Origin: CAYVQZ01 sp964453435
Lineage (GTDB): Bacteria; Abyssobacteria; SURF-5
Length of the DNA: 40,210 bases
Assembly: GCA_964453435.1 (NCBI GenBank)
Contig: CAYVQZ010000049.1
Location: 1 to 40,210, forward strand
Direction of reading: 5' to 3'
Under the pieces are notes generated by a model. It was not told the origin of the DNA. It was given only the letters and a program-made list of their open reading frames with translations, and searched no databases. Positions 16,276-25,518 of the stretch are shown here, piece after piece. Within the stretch, counting starts at the first letter, position 1. The number at the start of each line of letters is the position of its first letter. A program made the position numbers and the translations under genes.

Positions 16276-17482
16276 CGTTCCTCTTCCGAATTTTTCTCTT
16301 TATTCTTCTCAAACGGTGCTCGAACCTCCCGAGCTCCCGAGCGACATTCGCCCCCGAGAGCGCCGCCTTCGTTTCGAGTATCGAAATGGCTTTTTGGCAG
16401 GTCTCCCGAGCGGCGTTCAGGTCGCCCTTCCTGTGTTCGTAAAATTTCGCGAGTTCCTCGAGCGCGAAGCATCGATGAGCATGGTCGGCCTGGGGCTCGC
16501 GCAGCGAGCAGCTCCATAGCTGTGCGGCATCGCGCCACTCCCCTTCTCTCTTGTACGTAAGCGAAAGCGATTTCACGCAGCGGCCTCTTGCTTCCTCCGG
16601 CAAACCAAGCGACATCGCGCGTCTGAAGCAATGGACGGCTTCCTCCGGGCATCGATATTGCTCGAACAATGTGCCGAGTCCGTACCAGTCCAGCCCGTGG
16701 CCGAACGGCGCGTCGTGAGGCGAGTCGACCGCCTTCAAAACGAGTTGTGTGATAAGGGCGAGGGACAGAAGGTCGAGCCTGTTATGCTCCAGTATGGGTT
16801 CGAGCAGGTTTCTTTCACCGGAGCGGAGATATTTGAAAAAGGTTTCCGGTATCATCCATCCCTCGATGTCACCCACGCGCCTGTAGCCGAGCGCATGCCT
16901 TTCGACGGACTTCAGGCTGCAGTCGGCAAGCCGGTGTTTCCAGAGCCGGCGAGCGGGGTGCAGCACGTCGAGGTGCGGCCTGTCGCCCAGTTTGCTTCGA
17001 ATCCCGTTCAACAGCAAGCGTCCTTCCATGATCGGCAAATCGTATGCGCGCCCGTTGTAACTGACGATGACATCGAAATTCCGGAGCAATTTTGATGCCT
17101 TTTCGAGCATATCTTGCTCGGCGGGAAAATCGCGCATGAGAAACTGTTCGACGACAAAACCGTCGGCGGACCAGTGGCCGATTCCAACCAAAAAGGCGCA
17201 TGTGCCCGCGCCGCCCGAGAGGCCGGTGGTCTCGGTGTCCAGGAAAGCCATCCGTCCGGAAATGAGCGCGTCGGGCGAACTTCTGAGTAACAGCCCGGCC
17301 GCGTTCGGATAGCGCTCGCCCAGCGCCCCCACGGAGCATGCCCCATGGGTGTGGGAGGGAGGGAAAACGCAAACCTTGTGGTCACATTCGTACGAGGAGG
17401 ATGGCAAACCCGGGCGGCGGGGACACGTTTTCGTCGGGCTTGACGCAGGGTTATATCTTTCGAGCTTATCTCTGAGGTTCAT
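16268..17482 (-). CDS. mrfB: MrfB/YprB-like DEDD exonuclease with TPR-like tail
   Basis: 404 aa. The RNase H-like exonuclease domain (about 75-250) carries D82-T-E84 in FLDTETTGLSGGAG, D148 in SYNGRAYDLP and D237 in EHNRLDLLSL, a DEDD-type acidic set. The C-terminal third is helical with TPR-like repeats (HCFRRAMSLGLPEEARGRC and following), as in Bacillus YprB. In Bacillus subtilis MrfA and MrfB form a UvrABC-independent excision repair pathway for mitomycin C damage. The ATG overlaps the mrfA stop by ATGA. Sequence and gene order both support the assignment. Confidence 0.85.
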   Translation of the reverse strand: MNLRDKLERYNPASSPTKTCPRRPGLPSSSYECDHKVCVFPPSHTHGACSVGALGERYPNAAGLLLRSSPDALISGRMAFLDTETTGLSGGAGTCAFLVGIGHWSADGFVVEQFLMRDFPAEQDMLEKASKLLRNFDVIVSYNGRAYDLPIMEGRLLLNGIRSKLGDRPHLDVLHPARRLWKHRLADCSLKSVERHALGYRRVGDIEGWMIPETFFKYLRSGERNLLEPILEHNRLDLLSLALITQLVLKAVDSPHDAPFGHGLDWYGLGTLFEQYRCPEEAVHCFRRAMSLGLPEEARGRCVKSLSLTYKREGEWRDAAQLWSCSLREPQADHAHRCFALEELAKFYEHRKGDLNAARETCQKAISILETKAALSGANVARELGRFEHRLRRIKRKIRKRNDA

Positions 17483-19755
17483 CTCGCGGGCGCTGCCATT
17501 GCCATTTCCAGAAGCCTGAGCGCGCTCTTCTTGCCGGTCTCACCGACTTCCAGCGCGGGCCCAACGCATGAAGGACATCCGTTCTGGCAGCCGCACCGGG
17601 TCATCAGTTCGCGCGCGACCTCCAGCAATGTTTCGTGTAACCTGAATATCTTCTGACTGTAGCCGACGCCTCCCGGGTAATTATCGTAGATGAAAATAGT
17701 CGGGCGTTGAGTGAACGGCGAACGCACCATGCTCACCGAGCAAATATCCCTGGGATCACACATGATGTAGATGGGAGCGACATTGACGAGCACGTTCGAG
17801 AGAGCCTTCAACCCGCCGCCGAGGTCGGATTCGCCGATTCCGGCGCTTTCTATGGAGTCCGGCCGAAAATCGAGCCAGTACGATGTTGTATGCATCTCCT
17901 GCTCGGGCAAGTGAATGCGGCCGGTCCCTATATTCTCGTGTGTATGGAACTTGATTTTCTTGTACATCACCGGCAATGTCGTGACGCTCACCTCGCCGTG
18001 CGCTTTGCCGCCGCTCGCGTTTTCCGTCCGGGCGGCAACATCGAGCACCTTGATGGTCGTCTTCGATTCCGCGTCGGTGTAGTAATCGACGTCGACCTCG
18101 CGGCCGTACGCCTTCTGGTTTTCGTAGTCGAATTGCTCGATTGTGTACTGCCGGCTCTCGTGAATGTAGATGGCGCCCTCGTAAACGACGAGCGGAGCGC
18201 TCTGGAGGTCGATTTCCCCGATGACCTTCGCGTGGTCGGTGACATCGATTATGATGACGTTTTCCGGGGATGCGCTCCTCAGGCTGATTTCTTCAGCGGG
18301 ATACACGTCGGCGGTCCAATGCCATCTGCCATCCACATGCCGCAGAATATGATGTTCTTCGAGAAACCGGAGAATTTCATCGATGGAATCGACCCCGAAC
18401 GTCTCGCCGTCGCGGAACGGCAGTTCGAAAGCGGCGCATTTGATATGGCTCATCAGGATGATCAGGTTGTTCGGGTCGATTATTCCGTTCTCCGGCGGCT
18501 GGGCGAAAAAATATTCGGGATGATTTATCAGGAACTGGTCTATCGGAGCGCTGCTGGCGACCAGCACGGCGGCGGAGACCTTGTTGCGCCTGCCTGCTCT
18601 GCCCGCCTGCTGCCACGAGCTGGCTATCGTGCCCGGATAACCGGCCATAATGCTGGCGTCGAGCTCACCGATGTCGATTCCCAGCTCCAGCGCGTTCGTG
18701 CTCACAACGGCCATGATGTCTCCGCTTCGCAGGCCGCGCTCGATTTCGCGCCTCTGATTGGGCAGATAGCCGCCGCGATAACCCCGGACCAGCCTGTCCG
18801 GCTTCCGCTGCTTTCGCACCGCCTCCTTCAGGTAGGTGACAAGTATTTCCACCCGGAGGCGGCTCCGCCCGAACACGATTGTCTGGATGTCCTTGCTCAA
18901 GAACTTCTTTGCGATTTCGCTCGACTCGGAAACGACCGATCGCCTGATGCCCAGTTCGCGATTCACAACCGGCGGATTGTACAAGATGAAGTGCTTTTTC
19001 CCCGAGGGAGCGCCATTGTTGTCCACGAGCGAGACCGGCTGCCCGACTATTTTCTCGGCAAGCTCGTCGGGATTCGCAATCGTCGCCGAACAGCAGATGA
19101 ACCGGGGCGAAGAGTTGTAGAATTCGCAGAGCCTTCGCAATCGTCTCATCACGTTCGCGACATGGCTGCCGAACACTCCGCGATAATGATGGAGTTCGTC
19201 TATGACGACGTATCTCAATCGCTCGAACAGTTTTATCCACTTCGTGTGATGAGGCAGGATACCCGTGTGAAGCATGTCGGGGTTCGTGACGACGATGTGG
19301 CCCGAATGGCGGATGGCCTTCCGGGCCGATGACGGCGTGTCGCCATCGTAGGTATACGTTCGAATGTCCTCGCCGAGCGCCGTAATCAGGGTGTGAAGCT
19401 CGGCCATCTGGTCCTGCGAAAGCGCCTTGGTGGGAAAGAGATACAACGCCCGCGCGTCGCGGTCCGAAAGAACCGTGTTCAGAACGGGAAGATTGTAGCA
19501 CAGCGTCTTCCCGGACGCCGTCGGCGTGACGATGACGATGTTCTCGCCCGCCTCGAGCCGGTCCAGCGAGCTCCGCTGATGCGAGTACAGCCGCTCGATT
19601 CCCCGCTTGCGCAGTACGTGCCGAATCCGCTCGTCGACCCGGTCCGGAAACTCTTCGAGGACAGCCGCCCGGGGCGGTATCTCGCGCCATTCGGTGACGC
19701 ATTTCGCGAAGTCGCGCGAACTTCTGACGCTGTCGAGCACCTGTTCCAGATTCAA
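17479..19755 (-). CDS. mrfA: MrfA/YprA-like DEAD/DEAH-box helicase with DUF1998 zinc domain
   Basis: 758-aa superfamily 2 helicase. The Q-motif residue is Q60, motif I is TPTASGKT (77-84) and motif II is DELH (186-189). Later motifs include NALELGIDIG and QQAGRAGRR. The C-terminal DUF1998/MZB domain ends in a four-cysteine site, C721, C723, C727 and C730, which binds zinc in MrfA. The protein would unwind or translocate on DNA during lesion excision with MrfB. The start is TTG at 19755, supported by GGGAGG about 9 bases upstream. It is the first gene of a three-gene unit with a good promoter at 19828-19856. Confidence 0.9.
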   Translation of the reverse strand: MNLEQVLDSVRSSRDFAKCVTEWREIPPRAAVLEEFPDRVDERIRHVLRKRGIERLYSHQRSSLDRLEAGENIVIVTPTASGKTLCYNLPVLNTVLSDRDARALYLFPTKALSQDQMAELHTLITALGEDIRTYTYDGDTPSSARKAIRHSGHIVVTNPDMLHTGILPHHTKWIKLFERLRYVVIDELHHYRGVFGSHVANVMRRLRRLCEFYNSSPRFICCSATIANPDELAEKIVGQPVSLVDNNGAPSGKKHFILYNPPVVNRELGIRRSVVSESSEIAKKFLSKDIQTIVFGRSRLRVEILVTYLKEAVRKQRKPDRLVRGYRGGYLPNQRREIERGLRSGDIMAVVSTNALELGIDIGELDASIMAGYPGTIASSWQQAGRAGRRNKVSAAVLVASSAPIDQFLINHPEYFFAQPPENGIIDPNNLIILMSHIKCAAFELPFRDGETFGVDSIDEILRFLEEHHILRHVDGRWHWTADVYPAEEISLRSASPENVIIIDVTDHAKVIGEIDLQSAPLVVYEGAIYIHESRQYTIEQFDYENQKAYGREVDVDYYTDAESKTTIKVLDVAARTENASGGKAHGEVSVTTLPVMYKKIKFHTHENIGTGRIHLPEQEMHTTSYWLDFRPDSIESAGIGESDLGGGLKALSNVLVNVAPIYIMCDPRDICSVSMVRSPFTQRPTIFIYDNYPGGVGYSQKIFRLHETLLEVARELMTRCGCQNGCPSCVGPALEVGETGKKSALRLLEMAMAAPAR

Positions 19756-19827
19756 TCCGGTCTCCCTCCCGATTTCGAAAAACGGCCGGACGACGAGGGA
19801 CTCACATCAACCGCGCCCGTTTGTCTG

Positions 19828-19856
19828 ATTTTACTCCAATCGCAGAAAACCGTCAA
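19828..19856 (-). promoter_or_regulatory. Predicted promoter for mrfA-mrfB-dacB
   Basis: Minus strand TTGACG (19851-19856), 17-base spacer, TAAAAT (19828-19833), both 5 of 6. A start near 19821 gives a leader of about 65 bases. No LexA-type or DinR-type palindrome was noticed overlapping it. Confidence 0.6.
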
Positions 19857-20358
19857 CGAAAAACTGTGTCGCGCCATGAAAGGCTGCGAGTCCACGGCGC
19901 GGCGCAGCCGCAACCAAACTTTTGAACCGCCGAGTAGAGAGCAGGCGCGCGCACGTTTAGGTCAATGACTTCCGCAGTATCCATCGTTTCCGGTTTCGTG
20001 GCAAATGGCCACCAGACCATGCATCACGTTTCCTGCTCCCCCCTCTAAAATTCCGCACGCCGGGTTTTCCCCAGTACGGCTTCAAACTGGAATTCAACCG
20101 CGACCTTCGCTGACACTCACACGGCTGAAGCGCGTTGGCCCGCATACGCCATCCTCATGGCAGCTTATACGCGGCTAAAGCCGGCGTCTCGGGCTCCTGT
20201 AGCTCCTCTCACGGAGAAGCATTTGCGCTTCCGGCTTCGGTTCCGTCTTACCCCGGCTATCCAGTCCAGAGGCCCTTGGCTCGCCTGCGGGTTATGATGT
20301 CCCGCCGGGTCTTCGCTTACTATGGCCTCATCCGAGACTCTCGCGCCCACCAGCGACT

Positions 20359-20388
20359 TTGAACCCTGAACCTTTGAACCTTGAACCC
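20359..20388. repeat. Short tandem TTGAACC repeats
   Basis: Four degenerate copies of a 7-8-base unit: TTGAACC at 20359, TGAACC at 20367, TTGAACC at 20374 and TTGAACC at 20381. Confidence 0.7.
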
Positions 20389-20533
20389 CTCTGCTTTCAC
20401 GGATTAACACGGATTGGCTTTTGTTTTTTGGCGTCTCAGCGGCTTGGCGTGAGGAAAAGGATTCTTCGACATTTGACCACGGTGCGACATCACGGGGAAA
20501 GGGCAGAAAGACGAAGAATTTGAACCGCAGAGA

Positions 20534-20572
20534 CGGTAGAGTAGGGAGGGCGGAACCCTCCCTACTCTACCG
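20534..20572. repeat. Perfect 17-bp inverted repeat
   Basis: CGGTAGAGTAGGGAGGG (20534-20550) pairs perfectly with 20556-20572 around the loop CGGAA. It lies 61 bases past the stop of the lipase-like gene. There is no T-run on either side, so it is more likely a REP-type or mRNA-stabilising hairpin than an intrinsic terminator. Confidence 0.75.
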
Positions 20573-20632
20573 GTTTGAACGCCGTTTGGTCTGTAATGCG
20601 AGCGACCGAGACTATCGCCGAAATATTTCCGG

Positions 20633-21958
20633 TTACTGTCCCGTCGCAATGTCAAGCAGCTTGTTCACAACGGCATCGACCGCCAATGAGTTGTCGAGCA
20701 GGCTCAGGTGATCGGAATTATCGAGATAAATCACCTCGGAAACCATCTCGCCGTCGAAAACAGCGCTTGCCGCCGGCACGAGACCGTCGTTGTTGCCGTA
20801 CGGTTTCAGCCCGCCCTCGCCGAGGTCGCCCGCGATTATCGTTGCGAGCTTGTTGCTCGTAAACCCGAGCAGATGATGTTCGTTCAGGATTCCGAGAGCG
20901 TAATAGAAGCTGAGGTCGAAGATGGTGTTGACATGGCTTGCGGGCGGATTCTCGGCGCAATAGAGAATCAGGTTGCCCGTGAACATGTCAATGGAATTCA
21001 AATCGCCGGGATACGGATTCACCAGCGACTCGCGATGCTGGTCGGGACCACCGCCGACATCCTTCATTGTAGGTATGAACAGCTCGCGGTGAGTGATCAT
21101 GTCGGTCAACGGCAGGCCGTCATCGTAGTTGTCCCAGGCCAGGTCGAATTCTCCTTCGTAGGGCTCGAAGCCCCAGTGAAGGACGTAGGCAAAATAAAAA
21201 TCGAGCTCGGTCATCCCCGAACCTCGGAGCACGCTGTCGTACACCCACGCCGGAATCGCCCAAGGAGAACCCCGGTGCGGGGCACCAAGGGCGACCAGGT
21301 TGATGACGTGGTCGCCGAAATAGTCTCCCGCATCGATTCCCTGCGTGAATTGCGTGTTCATCGCCGCTCGCGCGACCAGGCCGCCCATGCTGTGCGCCAG
21401 CACAAGGAAGTCCTTGCCGTCAAGGTCTTCATTTTCCCAACCCGAATAACTGCTGATGTTGTCGATGACGCTGACCAGACTCGCGCCGTTCTGTTCGATT
21501 CCCAGCCGGCTGTCGTAAACGAATCGGTAGACCTTGAAACTACTGGAGAAATCGGAGTCGGCGTTGAACGCTTCGAGATACGAAATCCACCGTTCCATGT
21601 CATTGAGCGGCCGTCCGAATTCTCCGTCGCTGATAACATCGCTGCTGCTTCCGTGAACGAGGATGAGCGGAATCCGGTCGCCAAGCGGGATGCTCCCGTC
21701 GGTTGCCGGACCGGGTGCGTCGTGGAAGCCCACATCGATACTCGGTGTCTGCCGAATCTCGGCGGCCGGCTTGGTCATGGCCTGACAGAAATCCCCAATT
21801 TGCTGTCTGGTTAAGGGACTGCCCGCCTCGCGGTTCTGTCGGAGCAGTTCGAGTTTCAGACGCGATCTGATATCGAACCGTTGGTCGGCAGAAACGGAGA
21901 ACGTCCACGAGGCCACGAGGAGCAGGGCAATTGTAATCGTCCGTATGTTCCGCGCCAT
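20633..21958 (-). CDS. Secreted alpha/beta-hydrolase, lipase/esterase-like
   Basis: 441 aa with an N-terminal signal peptide (MARNIRTITIALLLVASWTFSVSA region, cleavage near residue 24). The alpha/beta-hydrolase core follows: oxyanion segment PLILVHGSSSD (97-107), nucleophile elbow LAHSMGGL (S190), NDGLVP late acidic region and DHLSLL supplying the histidine near the C-terminus. This is the arrangement of triacylglycerol lipase/PGAP1-like proteins; the true substrate is unknown. I chose the ATG at 21958 because GGAGG is nine bases upstream; the ATG at 21964 is too close to it. It is divergent from the sulfatase-fold gene. Confidence 0.82.
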   Translation of the reverse strand: MARNIRTITIALLLVASWTFSVSADQRFDIRSRLKLELLRQNREAGSPLTRQQIGDFCQAMTKPAAEIRQTPSIDVGFHDAPGPATDGSIPLGDRIPLILVHGSSSDVISDGEFGRPLNDMERWISYLEAFNADSDFSSSFKVYRFVYDSRLGIEQNGASLVSVIDNISSYSGWENEDLDGKDFLVLAHSMGGLVARAAMNTQFTQGIDAGDYFGDHVINLVALGAPHRGSPWAIPAWVYDSVLRGSGMTELDFYFAYVLHWGFEPYEGEFDLAWDNYDDGLPLTDMITHRELFIPTMKDVGGGPDQHRESLVNPYPGDLNSIDMFTGNLILYCAENPPASHVNTIFDLSFYYALGILNEHHLLGFTSNKLATIIAGDLGEGGLKPYGNNDGLVPAASAVFDGEMVSEVIYLDNSDHLSLLDNSLAVDAVVNKLLDIATGQ

Positions 21959-22093
21959 TTTCATATTCCTCCTTTGCATCGGTATCGCCACCGCCTGATC
22001 GGGAAAAGGATTTTTCCCGGCCATTTGATTTATAGATTTATTTTGCGCTTGAAAAATTCTATTCGGCTCGACGGGCGCATGTCAAGAGAGAGC

Positions 22094-22123
22094 TTGACAC
22101 GCCGCCTGCTGTCCTGTCATATT
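22094..22123 (+). promoter_or_regulatory. Possible promoter for sulfatase-fold gene
   Basis: Perfect -35 TTGACA (22094-22099), then 18 bases and a weak -10 CATATT (22118-22123, 4 of 6). The start would be near 22131, 88 bases before the ATG. Confidence 0.4.
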
Positions 22124-22218
22124 GTTATCGATTCTCATCTCTCGTGGACACAACCCATGAAGGTGCAACCATAATTACCGGAAAGTCAGAAAAAGATGTT
22201 TTTCGGGCGGAGTGAGAG

Positions 22219-23775
22219 ATGGATCGCCGTTCTTTTTTGAAACTCCTTACCTGTAGCGGGGCTCTGCTTACAGGCCACTCCCTGGGGCTGGTCGGCTGCT
22301 CCCGGAAAGAAGGATTTGGAGAACACCAGCCACGGTTGGCGCTCCTTTACGCTACGTGCACGGTCAACAAGTTCTACCTTTCGCCATACAACCGAAGCGT
22401 GACTTTCACACCTTTCATCGGACGGTTCGCGGCCGAAAGCGCAGTGTTCATGAAACACCAGTCGGAATGTGGCCAGTCGGGGACTGCGTACGCCTCCATT
22501 TTGACCGGCAATCAAGCAGACAAACATGGCGTTTTCGACCACCCGCGCGTGATGGATGAATCCAACTATCTCATTACCGAAGCCTTTAAAGAAAACGGCT
22601 ACGACACGTTCCTTTGGGCAACGCATCCGATGGCCAACTACGGTCTCGCTTACGGCCAAGGAGTTCAACCAGAGAATAACCACGAGCGCTATTTGACAGG
22701 AAATGAAGACGCGTTGGACGAGATACTGGAGAAGCTTTCTATTGACCGGGACTACCGCGTCCTCATTGTCACGCTTTTCACGGTAACCCACGGTCTCTAC
22801 ACCTTTATTCTGAACGAAGCAGACAGCAGCGCCCAAACGTTGCCCGGGGAATTCATCAAGACCGGGCTGACGGTCGAAGAGTTTAATGAGCACAAAGAGT
22901 TGTATTTGAGTTTTAATCGCTCAGGCTTCTCTCTCAGCTTCGATTTCCCGGAGACAATCGGCAAATTAGGTTTTTCTCAGCAGGATTTGGAAAAGTTTGT
23001 CAAAGCAGTTGAATATCTGTACAAGTGCGGGATACGCTGGCTGGATTTACTCTTCGGTTCACTTATCGCGAAACTCGCCAGGCGTGGGCTGTTGGACGAG
23101 AGCCTCATAATCTTCACTGCCGACCACGGCGAGACTCTTTATCGAGATAATACGTTTTTCAAATTTACCCATGGTTTTCAACTGGCCCCCGAGGTCTTAA
23201 CTGTCCCTTTGATTGTCAGGGCTCCGCGCCTGGGCGTCGGCGGCCAGAACCATTTTTTCGTTACGCGGTCAACCGACGTTTTTCCTTCCATTGCGGGACT
23301 GGCCGGCGTGCGCATACCAGAAGAAAAGAAGCCTGACGGCATCGACCTTTCTTCGGTGATAGCCGGACAAACCCGCCCACCCGTTCTGCCGGCTTTTTCC
23401 CATACCGCCCTCGTCGCTGACGAAGTCGCTGTGTGGCCGGAATACAGGGATAGTCTTTTCCACAAACTGTTTCCGCGAAAAGACCCCGATTTGATGTGGG
23501 TTTCGGTAAGGAATGGAAACCTTGTCGTCAAATATGGGAAGACTGTCTTATCGCCCGACGGTTTCGCACCCCTCGCCTTTGATCTCGGCAAGGACCCCAC
23601 CGAATCGAGGAACCAGTTTGATCCGAAGGATAAGAACCATCAAAAAACCCTGAATAGTCTGATGAAATACAAAGAGAATCTGGTTCACGCCTGGCATTCA
23701 AAATACTCGCACGTTGAACCGGGAATTTCGGATAAAGAACGGAGACGAAGGCTCAAAGCGCTCGGATACCTATAG
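22219..23775 (+). CDS. Sulfatase/alkaline-phosphatase-fold Tat lipoprotein, catalytic site degenerate
   Basis: 518 aa. The N-terminus DRRSFLKLL is a textbook Tat motif and LVGC (C27) a lipobox, so it should be a folded, lipid-anchored exported protein. The fold is recognisable from SILTG (93-97), DHGE (302-305), KFTHGF (H318) and VPLIVRAP. However, the formylglycine motif C/S-x-P-x-R reads S87-G-T-A-Y, lacking Pro and Arg, and the usual N-terminal metal-binding Asp pair is not seen in LALLYATCTVNKFYLSPY. It may be a non-sulfatase phospho-transferase, a binding protein or an inactive relative. GGAGTGAGAG precedes the ATG. It ends in a basic RRRRLKALGYL. Confidence 0.75.
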   Translation: MDRRSFLKLLTCSGALLTGHSLGLVGCSRKEGFGEHQPRLALLYATCTVNKFYLSPYNRSVTFTPFIGRFAAESAVFMKHQSECGQSGTAYASILTGNQADKHGVFDHPRVMDESNYLITEAFKENGYDTFLWATHPMANYGLAYGQGVQPENNHERYLTGNEDALDEILEKLSIDRDYRVLIVTLFTVTHGLYTFILNEADSSAQTLPGEFIKTGLTVEEFNEHKELYLSFNRSGFSLSFDFPETIGKLGFSQQDLEKFVKAVEYLYKCGIRWLDLLFGSLIAKLARRGLLDESLIIFTADHGETLYRDNTFFKFTHGFQLAPEVLTVPLIVRAPRLGVGGQNHFFVTRSTDVFPSIAGLAGVRIPEEKKPDGIDLSSVIAGQTRPPVLPAFSHTALVADEVAVWPEYRDSLFHKLFPRKDPDLMWVSVRNGNLVVKYGKTVLSPDGFAPLAFDLGKDPTESRNQFDPKDKNHQKTLNSLMKYKENLVHAWHSKYSHVEPGISDKERRRRLKALGYL

Positions 23776-23881
23776 AGGGCGGAAAGGGACACTTCGGGGG
23801 TGACGACGCCGGCGTGCCGGGCATTCTCATGGATAGTGGCAAGAGGGTGTTCCTTCAGGTGTGATATCAACAATCGGTTCG

Positions 23882-23910
23882 TTGTAATCCGTTGCGGTTT
23901 TACTTATAAT
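23882..23910 (+). promoter_or_regulatory. Predicted promoter for GT2-methyltransferase pair
   Basis: TTGTAA (23882-23887), 17-base spacer, perfect -10 TATAAT (23905-23910). The start near 23917 lies after an upstream in-frame start codon at 23916, supporting the ATG at 24090 and a leader of about 170 bases. Confidence 0.55.
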
Positions 23911-24089
23911 AGCGTTTGGTTTTTGCCGTTGGCGACTCCGTAATCTCCATAGCGTGGAAACCGGATGGGCCGTACCGCAAGACCGAGGCCGCCGCAGATA
24001 TCTCGGTTGGTACCGTCTTTCGGCCAAAAAACCAACAAATCGAGACGGCGCAGTCATGCCGTTGTGCTTCGTCCGTTGGGATTCATTTC

Positions 24090-24818
24090 ATGAAAAGTCT
24101 CACCATTTTCTATCCGGCCTATAATGAAGAGGCCTATATCGAACGCGCGGTTGAGGCTGCGAAAGAGGTGGGCGATTGCATGACGAAGGAAGGGGAAATC
24201 ACCGATTACGAAATTCTCATCGTAAACGACGGGTCCAGCGATAACACGTCTGCGATCGCAGAAAGCCTGGCTGCCCGGGACGCGAGAGTGCGAGTCGTAC
24301 ACCACGAGAGCAACCTCGGTCTTGGCGGGGGGCTGAAAACGGGGTTTGCCAACGCGCGCAACGATGTCATTCTGTATTCCGACATCGATCTCCCGTTCGA
24401 CATGATGGAGCTGCGCAAAGCCTTTCGACTTATGCGGTACTATCAGGCCGATATTGTATCGGCTTTCCGATTTGACAGGACCGGCGAAGGGATGCGGCGT
24501 CTTGCCTATTCGAAATGCTACAACGCGTTGATTCAGGCGGTGTTCGGGTTAAGGGTGAAAGACATAAACTTTGCATTCAAACTCGTTCGGAAGGAAGTTT
24601 TCGACCGTGTTGAACTGAAGTCGGAGGGGAGTTTCGTAGACGCGGAGTTATTGATAAAAGCGGAACGGTGCGGCATGAAGGTCATCCAATTCGGCACGAA
24701 CTATTTCCCGAGGACCCGAGGCATTTCGACTCTTTCAAGCTGGCCCACAATCAAGAAGATACTGCGGGAAATGGCGCGCACATACCGCGAATTGAATTCC
24801 GTCCCGCCGGCCAGGTGA
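24090..24818 (+). CDS. GT2-family glycosyltransferase, polyprenyl-phosphate type
   Basis: 242-aa GT-A fold protein. It has FYPAYNEE (about residues 7-14), the VNDGSSDNT nucleotide-binding segment and the DIDLPFDM region carrying the DxD motif. It matches dolichol/undecaprenyl-phosphate mannosyl- or glucosyltransferases that transfer a sugar from a nucleotide donor to a lipid phosphate, but no C-terminal membrane segments are visible. The ATG at 24090 gives the family N-terminus, although the ribosome-binding site is poor. It is followed 43 bases later by a methyltransferase, a pairing common in surface-glycan or lipid-modification loci. Confidence 0.85.
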   Translation: MKSLTIFYPAYNEEAYIERAVEAAKEVGDCMTKEGEITDYEILIVNDGSSDNTSAIAESLAARDARVRVVHHESNLGLGGGLKTGFANARNDVILYSDIDLPFDMMELRKAFRLMRYYQADIVSAFRFDRTGEGMRRLAYSKCYNALIQAVFGLRVKDINFAFKLVRKEVFDRVELKSEGSFVDAELLIKAERCGMKVIQFGTNYFPRTRGISTLSSWPTIKKILREMARTYRELNSVPPAR

Positions 24819-24861
24819 GGCGAATGCGGTTTGCGACATTCCCCGATCCCGCATTGATTCG

Positions 24862-25518
24862 ATGAAGCGTTTTCCCGATCTCACGTTCCTGTTGCGCCGT
24901 TACAGGCAGGCGCCGCTCGCCACGCGACTGTTCATTCTCGCCAGGTATTTGGTGTGCCCATGGGACTCCATTCTCGACCGGATTCCGTGCTCGGGCAACG
25001 TTCTCGATATCGGATGCGGGCACGGCCTCTTCCTGCATCTGGCGAACAGAAGGTATCCGCGGTTGCAGGGCATGGGATTTGATCATGACGCAGGCAAAAT
25101 CGAATGCGCGAAACTGTCGGCTCAGGAGGGAACCGTTTCCTTCCTTTCAGATACGGAGACGGACAAACTGGCGCCGTTAAGCTTTGATTGTGTCACCTTC
25201 ATCGACGTTCTCTACAGCATCCCCCCGGAGAAGTGGTTCAAGGTCCTGTCATTCGCTCACACCCACCTGAAACCAGGCGGGATCATCGTGGTCAAGGAAA
25301 CGGTCACCAGACCAAGATGGAAGTATCATCTCTGCCGGTTCCAGGAGACTATCGCCCTGAAAGCGCTGAGGTACACGAAGGGTGATGCCCCGCGGCTCGA
25401 ATCGGTAGAATTTTACCTCGAGCAGGTTTCGAAGAACGGATTCGAGATTGAGGACCACGGAAGACTCGACCACTGGTATCCCTGGCCCCATTACCTGTTT
25501 GTGGCCAAGAAGCGATAA
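24862..25518 (+). CDS. Class I SAM-dependent methyltransferase
   Basis: 218 aa. Motif I is VLDIGCGHG (47-55), followed by GMGFDHDAGKIECAK (motif II, acidic residue for the ribose) and FDCVTFIDVLYSIPPEKW (motif IV region). The N-terminal helical part (1-45) is basic, and HLKPGGIIVVKETVTRP is the typical post-IV strand. Small-molecule or glycolipid methylation is likely from the GT2 neighbour, but the acceptor is unknown. The ATG at 24862 lacks a strong ribosome-binding site and may depend on coupling. Confidence 0.82.
   Translation: MKRFPDLTFLLRRYRQAPLATRLFILARYLVCPWDSILDRIPCSGNVLDIGCGHGLFLHLANRRYPRLQGMGFDHDAGKIECAKLSAQEGTVSFLSDTETDKLAPLSFDCVTFIDVLYSIPPEKWFKVLSFAHTHLKPGGIIVVKETVTRPRWKYHLCRFQETIALKALRYTKGDAPRLESVEFYLEQVSKNGFEIEDHGRLDHWYPWPHYLFVAKKR

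Larger units (their letters stand above)
19857..20632. other. Intergenic region with repeats
   Basis: About 780 bases without a supported gene. It holds a TTGAACC tandem array (20359-20388), the GCGGCTTGGCGTGAG repeat (20439-20453, also at 2061-2075) and a perfect 17-bp hairpin (20534-20572). Confidence 0.6.

Noticed and set aside
17707..19332. 541-aa plus-strand frame opposite mrfA
   Set aside because: It is a shadow of the GC-rich mrfA gene, which has complete helicase motifs on the other strand.
20534..20572. Hairpin as rho-independent terminator
   Set aside because: There is no U-tract after either arm.
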